Assembly: GCA_041504365.1 (NCBI GenBank)
Contig: CP167917.1
Span: 1 to 64,000 of the forward strand
From: Dryocola sp. LX212
Lineage (GTDB): Bacteria; Pseudomonadota; Gammaproteobacteria; Enterobacterales; Enterobacteriaceae
Reading direction: 5' to 3'
Length of the DNA: 64,000 nt
Part shown: positions 12,593-22,379 of the stretch, piece after piece
How positions within the stretch are numbered: position 1 is the first letter of the stretch
Layout of the letters: the number at the start of each line of letters is the position of its first letter
Made by a program: the position numbers and the translations under genes
The notes under the pieces: model-generated
Seen by the model: the letters and a program-made list of their open reading frames with translations, nothing else
Database searches by the model: none
Told to the model about the DNA's origin: nothing

Positions 12593-13879
12593 GTGACTAA
12601 ACAACTCACCTTCGCTCCGCGCAATCACCAGCTCACCAACACCAACGTCTGGACGCCGGACGGCCTGTGGCTGGCCTTTGATGTTCGCCCCTCCGGCGCT
12701 TCTTTTACCAGCCAGACTGTGGAACGCGTCAATGTTGCAACTGGCGAAGTCGAGGTAATTTACCAGGCTCTTGCCGGTGCGCACGTTGGTGTGGTCACGG
12801 TAAACCCGCAGGCCCCCGAGCGATACGTCTTTATTCACGGCCCGGAAAACCCTGACGCAGGTTGGCAGTATGATTTTCACCATCGCCGTGGCGTGGTGGT
12901 GGATAACGGCGGAGCGGGCAATCTGGACGCCATGGATATCACCGCACCTTTCACGCCTGGCGCGCTGCGCGGCGGTAGCCATGTCCACGTCTGGAGTCCA
13001 GACGGCTCTCGCCTGAGCTTCACCTATAACGACCATGTGATGCACGAATTTAATCCCGCAGAAGATATACGCAACGTTGGCGTGGCGCTGCCGTTTGGCC
13101 CGGTTACGCCCGTTAAACAGCATCCGCGTGAGTACGATGGCAGCCATTATTGCGTGCTGGTCAGCCGCACAACCTCGGCGCCGCGTCCGGGGACTGACGA
13201 TATAAACCGCGCATATGAAGAAGGATGGGTAGGGGAGCAGGGCTACCGCAGGGCAGACGGCAGCCAGCAGCGCTGGGCGCTGGCGTTTATCGGCGATACG
13301 CGGGCAGATAACGGTGAGAAAGTGCCTGAGCTGTTTATCGTTGATTTGCCGGATAGCGAAACTGAGTGGCGGCAAGCGGGTGCGGAGCCGCTGGAAGGCA
13401 CCGAAACAACGCTCCCGGCCCCTCCGGCCAGCGTTAAGCAACGCCGCCTGACTTTTACTCATCAGCGCCGCTTCCCGGGCCTTGTACTACAGCCGCGTCA
13501 CTGGGTGCGCAGCAGCCCGGACGGCAGCCAGCTGGCCTTCCTGATGAAGGATGACGATGGCGTGGTACAGATGTGGCTGATTTCACCGCAGGGCGGGGAG
13601 CCGTGGCAGCTCACGCACGGCGCGTCAGACATCCAGTCGGCGTTTAACTGGCATCCTTCGGGCAAAGCGCTGGGGTTTGTGGTGGACGATTGCGTCGTAC
13701 TTTGCGATGCGCAAAGCGGAGAAACTACGCCGCTTACGGCGGCGGACGGCGAATGCCCGTCTGCCGATGCGATAGTTTTCTCCCCTGATGGAACCTATAT
13801 CGCCTGGATGCAGGCCATGGACGGGTATCGCCAGCTATTTACGACCCGGACGGAGCTGGCGGCTAGGCGGGTGGGATAA
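12593..13879 (+). CDS. yidR: YidR family protein (DUF3748, beta-propeller)
   Basis: This is the homologue of E. coli YidR, a DUF3748 protein with TolB/WD40-like propeller repeats, and its role is unknown. The 428 residues are a little longer than the 415 of E. coli; an extra loop around GYRRADGSQQRW near residue 222 explains most of this. Repeated motifs such as VWSPDGSRLSFTYN, RSSPDGSQLAFLM, NWHPSGKALGFV and FSPDGTYIAWM mark the blades. The GTG start gives MTKQLTFAPRNH, the conserved N-terminus. The 3' end overlaps convergent yidQ by 17 bases. Confidence 0.92.
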   Translation: MTKQLTFAPRNHQLTNTNVWTPDGLWLAFDVRPSGASFTSQTVERVNVATGEVEVIYQALAGAHVGVVTVNPQAPERYVFIHGPENPDAGWQYDFHHRRGVVVDNGGAGNLDAMDITAPFTPGALRGGSHVHVWSPDGSRLSFTYNDHVMHEFNPAEDIRNVGVALPFGPVTPVKQHPREYDGSHYCVLVSRTTSAPRPGTDDINRAYEEGWVGEQGYRRADGSQQRWALAFIGDTRADNGEKVPELFIVDLPDSETEWRQAGAEPLEGTETTLPAPPASVKQRRLTFTHQRRFPGLVLQPRHWVRSSPDGSQLAFLMKDDDGVVQMWLISPQGGEPWQLTHGASDIQSAFNWHPSGKALGFVVDDCVVLCDAQSGETTPLTAADGECPSADAIVFSPDGTYIAWMQAMDGYRQLFTTRTELAARRVG

Positions 13880-14180
13880 CGGAGTTGGTGGCCAGATTCT
13901 TGCGCTCGCTGGCCTCGACCCTCGCTTTCACCGACTTATCGTCTCGGAACATGTCCCACGGCAGCAGCAGGGTGTCCATCACAGCGGTAAAGGGCATGTC
14001 CAGCGCGACGAAAGGCTTATAGCCCCAGCTGGTACCCTTGTCTGTCAGCATCTCGTAGCTGGCTTTGGTGCCGGGGTAGTAACCTTCCTGGCCACCGGTG
14101 TGGGTCATGACGCTAGAGCAGCCGCTCATCGTTACCATACCGCTGACGACTATTATTTTTGGAAGAGAGCTTTTTATCAT
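13863..14180 (-). CDS. yidQ: YceK/YidQ family lipoprotein (DUF1375)
   Basis: This is a small predicted outer-membrane or periplasmic lipoprotein of unknown function. From the ATG at 14180 the product has 105 residues. A short signal peptide ends in the lipobox MSGC with Cys at position 21, the same place as in E. coli YidQ. The conserved core is EGYYPGTKASYEML, LDMPFTAVMDTLLLPWDMFR and the C-terminal NSVIPPA. An upstream in-frame ATG at 14195 would add 5 residues. It is convergent with and overlaps yidR. Confidence 0.9.
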   Translation of the reverse strand: MIKSSLPKIIVVSGMVTMSGCSSVMTHTGGQEGYYPGTKASYEMLTDKGTSWGYKPFVALDMPFTAVMDTLLLPWDMFRDDKSVKARVEASERKNLATNSVIPPA

Positions 14181-14363
14181 CACTATTAATTTCATTTCAA
14201 CGACCAGTTCCGGTCAGGCCACACGGCGGTTATAGCACTCATGTGGAGAATAAATATCTCAAAAATCACCGCTCTGTGGCGGCTGTCGCAGATAAGTCTG
14301 GTTTACTTCTTCAGACAGTCTATGTATTAACCAGCTAAGGCGCAAAAAATTTCCTTCAATTGC

Positions 14364-14392
14364 CTTGAAAAGCGCGATTACGGATCCATTTT
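14364..14392 (+). promoter_or_regulatory. Sigma-32 (RpoH) promoter of ibpAB
   Basis: CTTGAAA at 14364-14370, a 14-base spacer and TCCATTTT at 14385-14392 match the heat-shock promoter consensus (CTTGAAA, 13-15 bases, CCCATNT). The element sits about 108 bases before the ibpA ATG and leaves a long leader, as in E. coli ibpAB. Confidence 0.82.
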
Positions 14393-14399
14393 AAGAATG

Positions 14400-14499
14400 T
14401 GACCGTATGAGAGTACGCCGGAAGGGTGCTCTGGTTTCCGTGACCTGTCCATGACGGAAGGCAACTATTGAACCTCGCTGATTTCAGGAGCTTTTAACT
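14400..14499 (+). promoter_or_regulatory. ROSE-like RNA thermometer in the ibpA leader
   Basis: The leader of about 100 bases ends with the Shine-Dalgarno AGGAG (14486-14490), which can pair with upstream TCGCT (14475-14479) in the loose way typical of ROSE elements, where a U(U/C)GCU motif faces the Shine-Dalgarno sequence. Another hairpin further upstream is suggested by GGTTTCCGTG and CATGACGGAAGGC. ROSE control of ibpA is established in enterics. The exact folding here was judged by eye only. Confidence 0.65.
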
Positions 14500-14913
14500 A
14501 TGCGTAATTTCGACCTGTCCCCGCTGTACCGTTCCGCCATTGGTTTCGACCGCCTGTTCAACCTGCTGGAAAACAACCAAAGCCAAAGCAACGGTGGCTA
14601 CCCTCCGTATAACGTTGAGCTGGCAGATGAAAATAACTACCGCATCGCCATTGCCGTCGCTGGTTTTGCCGAAAGCGAGCTGGAGATCACCGCCCAGGAT
14701 AACCTTCTGGTGGTGAAAGGTGCCCATGCCGACGCACAGCCGGAACGTACCTATCTGTACCAGGGCATCGCCGAGCGCAACTTCGAGCGTAAATTCCAGC
14801 TGGCGGAAAATATCCACATTCGCGGTGCAAACCTTGTAAATGGCCTGCTGTATATCGATCTCGAGCGCGTGATCCCGGAATCAATGAAGCCACGCCGCAT
14901 CAACATTAATTAA
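14500..14913 (+). CDS. ibpA: Small heat-shock protein IbpA
   Basis: IbpA is an ATP-independent holdase that coats protein aggregates together with IbpB and passes clients to DnaK/ClpB. The 137 residues equal the E. coli length. The N-terminal arm is [20 protein letters not shown], followed by an alpha-crystallin domain at about residues 35-125, and a C-terminal tail around PRRININ that corresponds to the I-X-I/V oligomerisation motif. It is controlled by the sigma-32 promoter and leader listed separately. ibpB follows after 107 bases. Confidence 0.97.
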   Translation: MRNFDLSPLYRSAIGFDRLFNLLENNQSQSNGGYPPYNVELADENNYRIAIAVAGFAESELEITAQDNLLVVKGAHADAQPERTYLYQGIAERNFERKFQLAENIHIRGANLVNGLLYIDLERVIPESMKPRRININ

Positions 14914-15020
14914 TTCTGTCGGGTCGCCTCGCGGCCCGCTAAATCCGGCTCGCCGTAAGGGAGCTAATGGCAATTCGCATATTGCCAGGTATTCACTCGC
15001 TTCTCAGAAGGAGAAAACTT

Positions 15021-15449
15021 ATGCGTAACTACGACTTATCCCCACTGCTGCGTCAATGGATCGGCTTTGACAAAATGGCCAATGCCCTGCAAACCTCACC
15101 GGAAACCCAGGGGTTCCCGCCTTACAACATTGAAAAAGGCGACGACAACCATTACCGCATCACCCTTGCGCTGGCAGGATTCCGTCAGGAAGATTTAAAT
15201 ATTGAGCTGGAAGGCACCCGCCTTACCGTGAAGGGCGAACCAGAAAAGGGCGAAATAGAACCGACGTGGCTGCATCAAGGGTTAGTCATGCAGCCGTTCA
15301 GCCTGAGCTTTACGCTTGCTGAACACATGAAGGTGTCCGGGGCGACCTTCACGAACGGGCTGCTGCACATTGATTTAGTCCGGGAAATCCCGGCAGAAAT
15401 CGCTCCGCAGCGTATCGCCATTAGCGAACGTCCGGCGCTGAACAGTTAA
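15021..15449 (+). CDS. ibpB: Small heat-shock protein IbpB
   Basis: IbpB is the second inclusion-body chaperone. The 142 residues equal the E. coli length. It has the N-terminus [20 protein letters not shown], an alpha-crystallin domain and a C-terminal motif QRIAIS. The ATG at 15021 is chosen because the Shine-Dalgarno AAGGAG (15008-15013) fits; an upstream in-frame ATG would add 18 unrelated residues. The Shine-Dalgarno sequence can pair with TTCTC at 15001-15005 as a small thermosensitive hairpin, a feature known for E. coli ibpB. A strong terminator follows. Confidence 0.96.
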   Translation: MRNYDLSPLLRQWIGFDKMANALQTSPETQGFPPYNIEKGDDNHYRITLALAGFRQEDLNIELEGTRLTVKGEPEKGEIEPTWLHQGLVMQPFSLSFTLAEHMKVSGATFTNGLLHIDLVREIPAEIAPQRIAISERPALNS

Positions 15450-15460
15450 AATTAAACCTC

Positions 15461-15487
15461 AAACGGGGCTTCGGCCCCGTTTCATTT
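15461..15487 (+). terminator. Intrinsic terminator of ibpAB
   Basis: AAACGGGGC pairs with GCCCCGTTT around a UUCG tetraloop, followed by TTCATTTT. This is the 3' end of the heat-shock operon. Confidence 0.9.
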
Positions 15488-15587
15488 TCGACGTGCCCTT
15501 TTGTTCTCCCCCCTTGATGCATTATATTTGCACATACGTACACATTTTGTTGCGCGGTTGAGAAAACAGACGGGCGGGTTGAAACAT

Positions 15588-16808
15588 ATGTATTTCGGGA
15601 AATTGCGAGGCTTTTTAACGGCCGTTATTGATGACTATGTGCTTAACCTCGCCAGCGTCTGGTTCAAAGAAACCGCCGAATACAAAAAGCTCCTCTCTGA
15701 CTCTACCCGCAGCGCCCTGAGCTCCTCTATCCGCTGGCTATGGCTTGTCGGTGCCTGCTGTTCCATCTTTATTCTTGCCCAGCGGCAGATGCTTAAGCTT
15801 GAGCATTCTAAAACCCCTATAAACCTGTTTAATGCGAGTATCGACTACACCGCTGGTCTCTTCCTCGGCTTTTTGGTGGTCTGTGCCCTCGCCTCCCGTT
15901 TCGACTGGCCGCATCGAATACTCGCGACGCTGCACATTAAGGCCCTTGCGGTCGGTTTTTTCCTGCTTGGCTGCTACTGGGCACTGATGCTGACGATGAT
16001 TGAAGGAAATGGACAGATACTTTTCGGCATGTCGCTGTTCTTAATGCTGATCTTTTCTTCTCTGGCGGGTCTGTATGTCTCAACGCTGTGTCTTTACAGC
16101 TTTGTTGTTCCCATCACTTTGCTGCCGCTGGTTGTAAAGAATCTCTTCTTTGAGCCTTTCCAGATGCTGATCCTGATGGGCGTGGTAATGACCCTCTTCC
16201 TGGTGGAAACGGGTCGCCGCATGCTCAAACACTGGTTTATTCAGGCGATCCGCCAGGAGTACACTAATCAGACCTATGCCGCCGCGCTGGACGAAATCGC
16301 CCACAGCGACTCGCTGACGCATATCCCTAACCGCCGCCAGTTTGACGAGCGCATCAACAAGCTTATCGCCCTTGCGCCGCTGGCGAACACGCCGCCGACG
16401 GTTATTCTGATCGACGTCGATTACTTTAAGAAATATAACGACCACTACGGGCACCTTGTCGGCGATGAGTGTCTAATCAACGTTGCCACGGCGTTGACCC
16501 GGGCGGTGCGCAACGCTAGCGGGGATTTAGTGGCTCGCTACGGCGGCGAGGAGTTTGTTGTGGTGCTGTCGGACGTCAGCCTCGCCGTGGCGCAGGATGT
16601 TGCCGCCCGTATTCAGAATGAAATCAACCGGCTGGCTATTCCCCATGCGGCTTCGGACATTGCCGACCACGTGACTATAAGTCAGGGTATCGCCCAGTGG
16701 GAGAAAAACGAGTCGGTAGAAAGCCTGCTGAACCGCGCCGATAAAGCGCTCTATCTTTCTAAAAAGCAGGGTCGTAACCGCTTTAAACTGGCGGAGCCAA
16801 ATCCTTAA
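15588..16808 (+). CDS. Membrane-bound diguanylate cyclase (GGDEF)
   Basis: The protein makes cyclic di-GMP from two GTP. From the ATG at 15588 it has 406 residues: an N-terminal soluble stretch, about six transmembrane helices between residues 45 and 220, a coiled linker, and a GGDEF domain at about residues 235-400. The active-site motif is GGEEF in ARYGGEEFVVVL, with the metal/substrate residues IDVDYFKKYNDHYGHLVGD, so it looks catalytically competent. An RxxD inhibitory site is not seen at the usual spacing upstream of GGEEF. In-frame codons back to a TTG at 15501 give an alternative start. E. coli K-12 has no gene at this place between ibpB and yidE. Confidence 0.88.
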   Translation: MYFGKLRGFLTAVIDDYVLNLASVWFKETAEYKKLLSDSTRSALSSSIRWLWLVGACCSIFILAQRQMLKLEHSKTPINLFNASIDYTAGLFLGFLVVCALASRFDWPHRILATLHIKALAVGFFLLGCYWALMLTMIEGNGQILFGMSLFLMLIFSSLAGLYVSTLCLYSFVVPITLLPLVVKNLFFEPFQMLILMGVVMTLFLVETGRRMLKHWFIQAIRQEYTNQTYAAALDEIAHSDSLTHIPNRRQFDERINKLIALAPLANTPPTVILIDVDYFKKYNDHYGHLVGDECLINVATALTRAVRNASGDLVARYGGEEFVVVLSDVSLAVAQDVAARIQNEINRLAIPHAASDIADHVTISQGIAQWEKNESVESLLNRADKALYLSKKQGRNRFKLAEPNP

Positions 16809-16902
16809 AATTAGGAGCCATTTGTGCTCCACGCCCCATTAAGGCGGTAGCCGCTCTGCGAGAATCCTTGTAAACAGCGGTGTTATTCGCAAGGAGCCGT
16901 AG

Positions 16903-17341
<439 letters not shown>

Positions 17342-17349
17342 AGGAATTG

Positions 17350-17373
17350 TCGGATGACGCTGCGCTTATCCGA
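17350..17373. repeat. REP-type palindrome
   Basis: TCGGATGACGCTG and the complementary CGCTTATCCGA form a REP-like hairpin just after the yidE relic. Relatives of this element recur throughout the window. Confidence 0.7.
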
Positions 17374-17553
17374 CCTACGGAGAGGCATAGGCGGGCCGGA
17401 AACGCTGGTGGTAGTGGAAAAACGAGTGGTGAATGCCTGCGGGCACCGTTTTTTCACTCTCACCGGCTACGTTTTATTTCACTCTGCGCTCCCCCCTTTG
17501 GGTAAAGCGTGCTAAATATTAGGTTTTCCCCTCTCATCATTAAGTTACAGGCC

Positions 17554-18486
17554 ATGTACAAGCCGATTCTGATTGCCGCTCTGCTGTCCCTGAGCGCCTG
17601 CGCTATGGCCGCCACGCCGCCCGCCACTGCACCGCAAACCTACGCCAGCCGGCTGGGAACGGGGATAATTGTCGACTGGGCGCGCACCGAGCGCGGCATT
17701 CGCGAATTTGATCCGCTGGCGGTGAAGGACTATCAGCAGCGTGGCTTCGGGCACGTGCGCATCCGAGTGACGGGGGAAGCCACGCACCAGCGGCTGGTGC
17801 ATCTGCAAAAAATCGTTGAGGCCTGCCAGAAGTACAACGTTGTGCCGATCGTCAGCTATCAGGCGGGCAGCGAAAGCGACGCGCAGGTTGTGGCGTGGTG
17901 GACGACGACGGCCCGCTACTTTGCCCAGCGCTTCCCGCAGCTCGGCTTCGATATTCTCTACGAACCGTCGGATAAGCTCAGCCACGCCCAGCTCAATGCT
18001 CTGTATGAAAAGGCCAGCAAAGTAATTCACAAAATCAGCCCGCAGCGGATGGTGCTGATCGCCCCTCAGGCCTATACCCAACCCGATAGCCTGAAGTGGC
18101 CGGACTCCGCGACGGCTCCCGTGATGGCGAACTGGCACCTTTTCCCGTACGGGCCGGTGGCGGTGAAGGGGAAGCGCGGCTGGACGACGGGCACGCCTGC
18201 TGAGAAAGCGGCGATCCGCACGCGAATTAATAGTGTGCTTCACTGGCAGTTGAAAACCGGACAGAGCAGCTGGGTTGGCGCGTGGTCGGTGGGCGAAGTG
18301 GTCAAAAGTGGCCCTACAAAGCAGCAAATTGCCTTTGCCACCTTTACGGCCTGCGAGCTGCAAAAGGCCCACCTGCCGTTTGCGGTAAACAGCGATGGCA
18401 AATTTTATGATGGTGAAGAGGGGGCCTGGCGCCCTGAAATGCAGCCGCTGCTGGATGCGATTCTCAGGCCTCACTGCACTAACTGA
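17554..18486 (+). CDS. Secreted GH5-like (cellulase-fold) protein
   Basis: From the ATG at 17554 the product has 310 residues and begins with a signal peptide (MYKPILIAALLSLSACAMAA, likely cleaved after AMA; the SAC may alternatively act as a weak lipobox). The body resembles a TIM-barrel glycoside hydrolase of family 5. GTGIIVDW and FGHVRIRV correspond to early strands, FDILYEPSD carries the expected acid/base Glu, WHLFPYGP the conserved His and Tyr, and WVGAWSVGE the expected nucleophile Glu. The substrate is unknown. An upstream GTG at 17509 would remove the clear signal peptide from the N-terminus. It appears to be transcribed alone. Confidence 0.65.
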   Translation: MYKPILIAALLSLSACAMAATPPATAPQTYASRLGTGIIVDWARTERGIREFDPLAVKDYQQRGFGHVRIRVTGEATHQRLVHLQKIVEACQKYNVVPIVSYQAGSESDAQVVAWWTTTARYFAQRFPQLGFDILYEPSDKLSHAQLNALYEKASKVIHKISPQRMVLIAPQAYTQPDSLKWPDSATAPVMANWHLFPYGPVAVKGKRGWTTGTPAEKAAIRTRINSVLHWQLKTGQSSWVGAWSVGEVVKSGPTKQQIAFATFTACELQKAHLPFAVNSDGKFYDGEEGAWRPEMQPLLDAILRPHCTN

Positions 18487-18579
18487 GTCGTTTCGCTAAT
18501 TTTAAGTTGCCGCGCTCCGTCAAATTATGTAGTTTTATGCAAATAAAATGCATAAATACATACTATATCGGAGCGCCAC

Positions 18580-19359
18580 ATGATCAGGATGTTAGCAAAA
18601 TCAGTTCTTCTCGCCGGGTGCATGATTGCCACCCTCGCCACCGGCGCGTATGCCGCCCAGCAGACCTACGTTGTCGGCTCCGGCGGCACCTACCGCCCGT
18701 TTGAATTTGAAAACAGCCAGAAGCAGCTGGAAGGCTTCGACATCGACATCATCAAGGCCATCGCCAAAGCCGAAGGGTTTGATATCAAGCTGGTTAACAC
18801 CCCGTGGGAAGGTATCTTCGCCACCCTGAACTCCGGCGACCGCGACATCATCATTTCCGGCATCACCATCACCGACAAGCGTAAGGCCATGGTCGATTTC
18901 TCTGCGCCTTATTTCCCGGCTGAACAGTCCATCGTGGTGCCAACAGATTCGAAAGTGGATTCAGTTAACTCGCTGAAAGGTAAGAAAGTTGGCGTGGTGA
19001 ATTCCAGCGCGGGCGACATCGTAGTTTCCGACACGCTGGGCAAAAACAGCACTGACATCAAGCGTTTTGATAACACGCCGCTGATGCTGCAGGAGCTGGC
19101 GGAAGACGGCATTGACGCCGCGGTGGGCGACGTTGGCGTGATCAAGTACTACATCAAATCTCACCCGGAAAAGCAGCTGAAAACCGTTTCGGACACCAAA
19201 TTCGAGCGCCAGTATTTCGGTATCGCGGTGGCGAAAGATAACGCCGAGCTTCGCGAAAAAATCAACGCCGGACTGAAGAAAATCGTCGCTGACGGCACTT
19301 ATGCGAAGATCTACACCACGTGGTTTGACAGCAACGTACCAACCCTCCCCGCTGAATAA
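18580..19359 (+). CDS. Amino-acid ABC transporter, periplasmic binding protein
   Basis: This is a family 3 solute-binding protein for polar amino acids. Its 259 residues have a signal peptide ending near ATGAYA. Typical motifs are GTYRPFEFENSQKQLEGFDIDI, the ligand-binding stretch IISGITITDKRKAMVDFSAPYF, and LKGKKVGVVNSSAGD. The gene order of binding protein, permease, ATPase is that of GlnHPQ-type systems, though it is not the gln locus. A 9-bp hairpin just after the stop probably keeps this mRNA more abundant than the membrane genes. The exact amino acid cannot be told. Confidence 0.88.
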   Translation: MIRMLAKSVLLAGCMIATLATGAYAAQQTYVVGSGGTYRPFEFENSQKQLEGFDIDIIKAIAKAEGFDIKLVNTPWEGIFATLNSGDRDIIISGITITDKRKAMVDFSAPYFPAEQSIVVPTDSKVDSVNSLKGKKVGVVNSSAGDIVVSDTLGKNSTDIKRFDNTPLMLQELAEDGIDAAVGDVGVIKYYIKSHPEKQLKTVSDTKFERQYFGIAVAKDNAELREKINAGLKKIVADGTYAKIYTTWFDSNVPTLPAE

Positions 19360-19370
19360 ATTTGCATGAC

Positions 19371-19391
19371 TTGGGGCCGTTTCGGCCCCAA
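19371..19391 (+). terminator. Hairpin between binding protein and permease genes
   Basis: TTGGGGCCG pairs with CGGCCCCAA around a TTT loop. There is no U-run, so it is better read as an mRNA-stabilising or partial attenuation hairpin inside the ABC operon than as a full terminator. Confidence 0.6.
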
Positions 19392-19402
19392 CAAGGACAG
19401 GT

Positions 19403-20167
19403 ATGACCGGATTTCGCTGGGAGATAATCTCAGAATACGCGCCGCTATTTATGCAGGGCGCGATCATGACCATCAAATGCACCATCATCTGCGTAATATT
19501 AGGCACCACCTGGGGGCTACTGCTCGGCCTGGGCCGTATGGCGCACGCCGAAGACGGCCCGTGGAAACATGTGCTGCGGTATGCCGTACAGTGGCCGGTG
19601 CGCGTTTACGTCAGCGCCTTCCGCGGCACGCCGCTGTTTGTGCAGATCATGGTGGTTCACTTTGCGCTGGTGCCGCTGTTCATCAACCCGCGCGACGGCA
19701 TGCTGGTCACCAGCGGCCTGATGTCCGTAGATTTCGCCCGCGAGCTGCGCTCTGAATACGGTGCTTTCCTGTCGTGCGTGGTGGCGATAACCCTGAACGC
19801 CGGGGCTTATGTTTCTGAGATCTTCCGTGCTGGCATCCAGTCTATCGATAAGGGCCAGATGGAAGCTTCCCGCGCGCTGGGCATGGGTTGGGGCAAAACG
19901 ATGCGCAAGGTGATCCTGCCGCAGGCGTTCCGCCGCATTCTGCCGCCGCTGGGCAACAATGCCATTGCCATCGTGAAGGACTCTTCGCTGGCTTCGGCTA
20001 TCGGCCTTGCCGACCTGGCCTACGCTGCGCGTACCGTTTCCGGCGCTTATGCGACCTACTGGGAACCGTACCTGACCATCTCGCTGGTCTACTGGGTGCT
20101 GACGTTTATGCTGTCGCTAATGGTGCAACACATGGAAAAGAGGTTTGGCAAAAGTGATTCACGTTAA
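19403..20167 (+). CDS. Amino-acid ABC transporter permease (HisMQ/GlnP family)
   Basis: This inner-membrane permease has 254 residues and about five to six transmembrane helices. The cytoplasmic EAA loop is readable as [32 protein letters not shown]. The early segment [20 protein letters not shown] and the [14 protein letters not shown] motif are typical of polar amino-acid permeases. There is one permease gene only, so it probably forms a homodimer. It overlaps the ATPase gene by 14 bases. Confidence 0.9.
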   Translation: MTGFRWEIISEYAPLFMQGAIMTIKCTIICVILGTTWGLLLGLGRMAHAEDGPWKHVLRYAVQWPVRVYVSAFRGTPLFVQIMVVHFALVPLFINPRDGMLVTSGLMSVDFARELRSEYGAFLSCVVAITLNAGAYVSEIFRAGIQSIDKGQMEASRALGMGWGKTMRKVILPQAFRRILPPLGNNAIAIVKDSSLASAIGLADLAYAARTVSGAYATYWEPYLTISLVYWVLTFMLSLMVQHMEKRFGKSDSR

Positions 20168-20876
20168 CGACCTGCAGAAACAATTTGGCAATACCCACGT
20201 GCTGCGCGGCATCTCCTGCGACGTCGCGCCGCAGGAAGTGGTCTGCGTCATCGGCCCGTCCGGCTCCGGTAAAAGTACCTTCCTGCGCTGCCTGAACGCG
20301 CTGGAAAAACCGGACGGCGGCGAAGTTATGGTGAACGGTTTTGCGGTCCACGACCCGAAAACTAACCTTAATACGCTGCGTGAATCCATCGGCATGGTCT
20401 TCCAGCGCTTTAACCTGTTCCCGCACATGACGGTGCTGGAAAACCTGATTATGGCGCCGATGTCCCTTAAAGGTCTTTCGAAGGCGGACGCCGTCTCGCG
20501 CGCGGAAAAACTGCTGCAAAAGGTGGGCCTGATAGACAAAATCGACGCCTGGCCATCGAGCCTGTCCGGCGGGCAGCAGCAGCGCGTGGCGATTGCTCGC
20601 GCGCTGGCAATGGAGCCCTCGATCATCTTATTCGATGAGCCAACCTCGGCGCTCGACCCGGAGCTGGTGGGGGAAGTGCTGGCGGTGATGAAACAGCTGG
20701 CGCTGGAGGGCATGACGATGGTGATCGTGACCCACGAAATGGGCTTCGCCCGGGAAGTGGCGGATCGCGTGGTGTTTATCGACCAGGGCGTGATTCAGGA
20801 GCAGGGGCCGCCGTCGCAGCTGTTCAGCACGCCGACCAACCCGCGTACCAAAGAGTTTTTGAGTAAGGTGCTTTAA
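20154..20876 (+). CDS. Amino-acid ABC transporter ATPase (GlnQ family)
   Basis: This is the ATP-binding subunit for the preceding permease. It has Walker [10 protein letters not shown], signature [15 protein letters not shown], Walker [14 protein letters not shown] and the H-loop VTHEM. The GTG at 20154 is preferred because AAGAGG lies 10 bases upstream; a TTG at 20145 would be too near the Shine-Dalgarno sequence. The product from GTG has 240 residues. The operon ends here and a REP-type element follows. Confidence 0.9.
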   Translation: MIHVNDLQKQFGNTHVLRGISCDVAPQEVVCVIGPSGSGKSTFLRCLNALEKPDGGEVMVNGFAVHDPKTNLNTLRESIGMVFQRFNLFPHMTVLENLIMAPMSLKGLSKADAVSRAEKLLQKVGLIDKIDAWPSSLSGGQQQRVAIARALAMEPSIILFDEPTSALDPELVGEVLAVMKQLALEGMTMVIVTHEMGFAREVADRVVFIDQGVIQEQGPPSQLFSTPTNPRTKEFLSKVL

Positions 20877-20917
20877 GACAACAGGTGGGTGACGCTCGCG
20901 CAATCCGCCCGATCGCT

Positions 20918-20949
20918 CGTAGGGTGGATAAGCCTGCGTCATCCACCAG
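20918..20949. repeat. REP-type palindrome
   Basis: GTAGGGTGGATAAGC and the complementary GCGTCATCCACC form the element in the 78-base gap between the ABC operon and the convergent emrD gene. Confidence 0.7.
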
Positions 20950-20954
20950 AATCG

Positions 20955-22139
20955 TTAAGCCGCCTCACCGTGCTGCTGAAACTTATGCGACAGCGGCAGC
21001 CAGCACAGCAAAATCAGCACGCCCATCGCCGTCATCAGCATCCCCAGGCTGAACTGCCCGGTTTGCGGCAGCAGCGCGGAGAACCACGCCATCGCCCCGG
21101 AACCAATGTTTTGCAGGCCACCAACCAGCGCCCCCGCGGTACCGGCCAGGAACGGGAAAGGCTCCATGGCGCCGCTGGTTGCCAGCGGGAACAGCATCCC
21201 CGCGCCGAAGAAGAACAGCGCGGCGGGGACGATCAGCGTCCAGATATTCATCACGCCGAACCAGCCCGGCAGCCACATTAATATCCCCGCGAACAGGCAG
21301 CTCAGCACCGCCTGCCACATCAGCGCCGAAAACCGCCCGTTCTGACGGCCCGCGTACCAGGAGCCGAAGAACGCCGCCGGAATAGGCAGAATAAACAGAA
21401 TGCTCACCACCACGCCGTTCAGCCCCAGCACGCCGCCCATCAGCACGCCGGAACAGGCTTCGAAGACCGCCACGCCCGCCAGCCCGCCAACCAGCATCAG
21501 CAGATAGCAGTTGAACGAACCGCTGCCGAGCAGCGCCTTATAGCTGGCCCTGAGCCGCAGCGGCTGCACCTGAACCGGACGCGTTTCCGGCAGCCAGCGC
21601 AGCATGCAGAACGCCACAATCATGCACAGCAGCAGCAGAAAACCATAGCAAGCGCGCCAGCCCCACACCGAATCGAGCATGCCGCCAAGCACCGGCGCAA
21701 TCAGCGGGCTGACCAGAATGCCCATATTCAGCAGGCTGTTTGCCTGGCGCAGCGACGATCCCTCATAGAGATCGCGCGGCATGGTGCGGGCCATCACCCC
21801 GGCCACGCCAGTGCCCATCCCCTGCAGCGCGCTGGCATACACCAGGGCGGATAAATTAGTGGTAAACAGCGCCCAGACCGTAGCGAGAATAAAAATGCCC
21901 ATCCCGGCCAGTATGACGGGGCGACGCCCGATGCGGTCTGAAATCGGCCCGTAGAACAGCTGGGAAATACCGTACGTCAGCAGATACGTCGCCATCACCC
22001 GCTGGATAGCCCCGTCGCGTACGCCCAGTTCGTGGGCTATATCGGGGATCGACGGAATATAGATGGTCTGGGTCATCTGCCCGACGGCGACCAGCAGAAT
22101 AAGCATCATCAGCAGGTGAATATTGGCTAACTTTCTCAT
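20955..22139 (-). CDS. emrD: Multidrug efflux MFS transporter EmrD
   Basis: EmrD is a 12-helix drug/H+ antiporter that exports amphipathic compounds such as uncouplers. The 394 residues equal the E. coli length and most stretches are near-identical. The motif-A sequence is YGPISDRIGRRPVIL. Helix signatures GMGTGVAGVMARTMPRDLYE and FFFGAGMLFPLATSGAMEPFPFLAGTAGALVGG are conserved. It lies convergent to the ABC operon and next to an IstR-like small RNA gene, the same neighbourhood as in E. coli. Confidence 0.95.
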   Translation of the reverse strand: MRKLANIHLLMMLILLVAVGQMTQTIYIPSIPDIAHELGVRDGAIQRVMATYLLTYGISQLFYGPISDRIGRRPVILAGMGIFILATVWALFTTNLSALVYASALQGMGTGVAGVMARTMPRDLYEGSSLRQANSLLNMGILVSPLIAPVLGGMLDSVWGWRACYGFLLLLCMIVAFCMLRWLPETRPVQVQPLRLRASYKALLGSGSFNCYLLMLVGGLAGVAVFEACSGVLMGGVLGLNGVVVSILFILPIPAAFFGSWYAGRQNGRFSALMWQAVLSCLFAGILMWLPGWFGVMNIWTLIVPAALFFFGAGMLFPLATSGAMEPFPFLAGTAGALVGGLQNIGSGAMAWFSALLPQTGQFSLGMLMTAMGVLILLCWLPLSHKFQQHGEAA

Positions 22140-22379
22140 CGTCTCAGCATGGTTATGGGTGGCAAAGGACAGTCACCAGTGAATGTCACTGACACAGTAT
22201 GAAAATCGAGAGGAATCTACCACAGATAAAGCGCGAGGCAAGATGACGTAGCGTTTTCCCTGGCGGCACAAACTGGCCTGATGTAAAGACGGCGCGGCAA
22301 TGTTTGTTGCCAGCGTTTATTAAAGGGAGGCCTGACTCGTAGAATGAAAAACAACCGCCGCTCAAATTAGCAGCAACTG

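Noticed and set aside
13788-14189. A 133-codon + strand frame across the end of yidR and yidQ
   Set aside because: It is antisense to the well-supported lipoprotein YidQ and out of frame with yidR.
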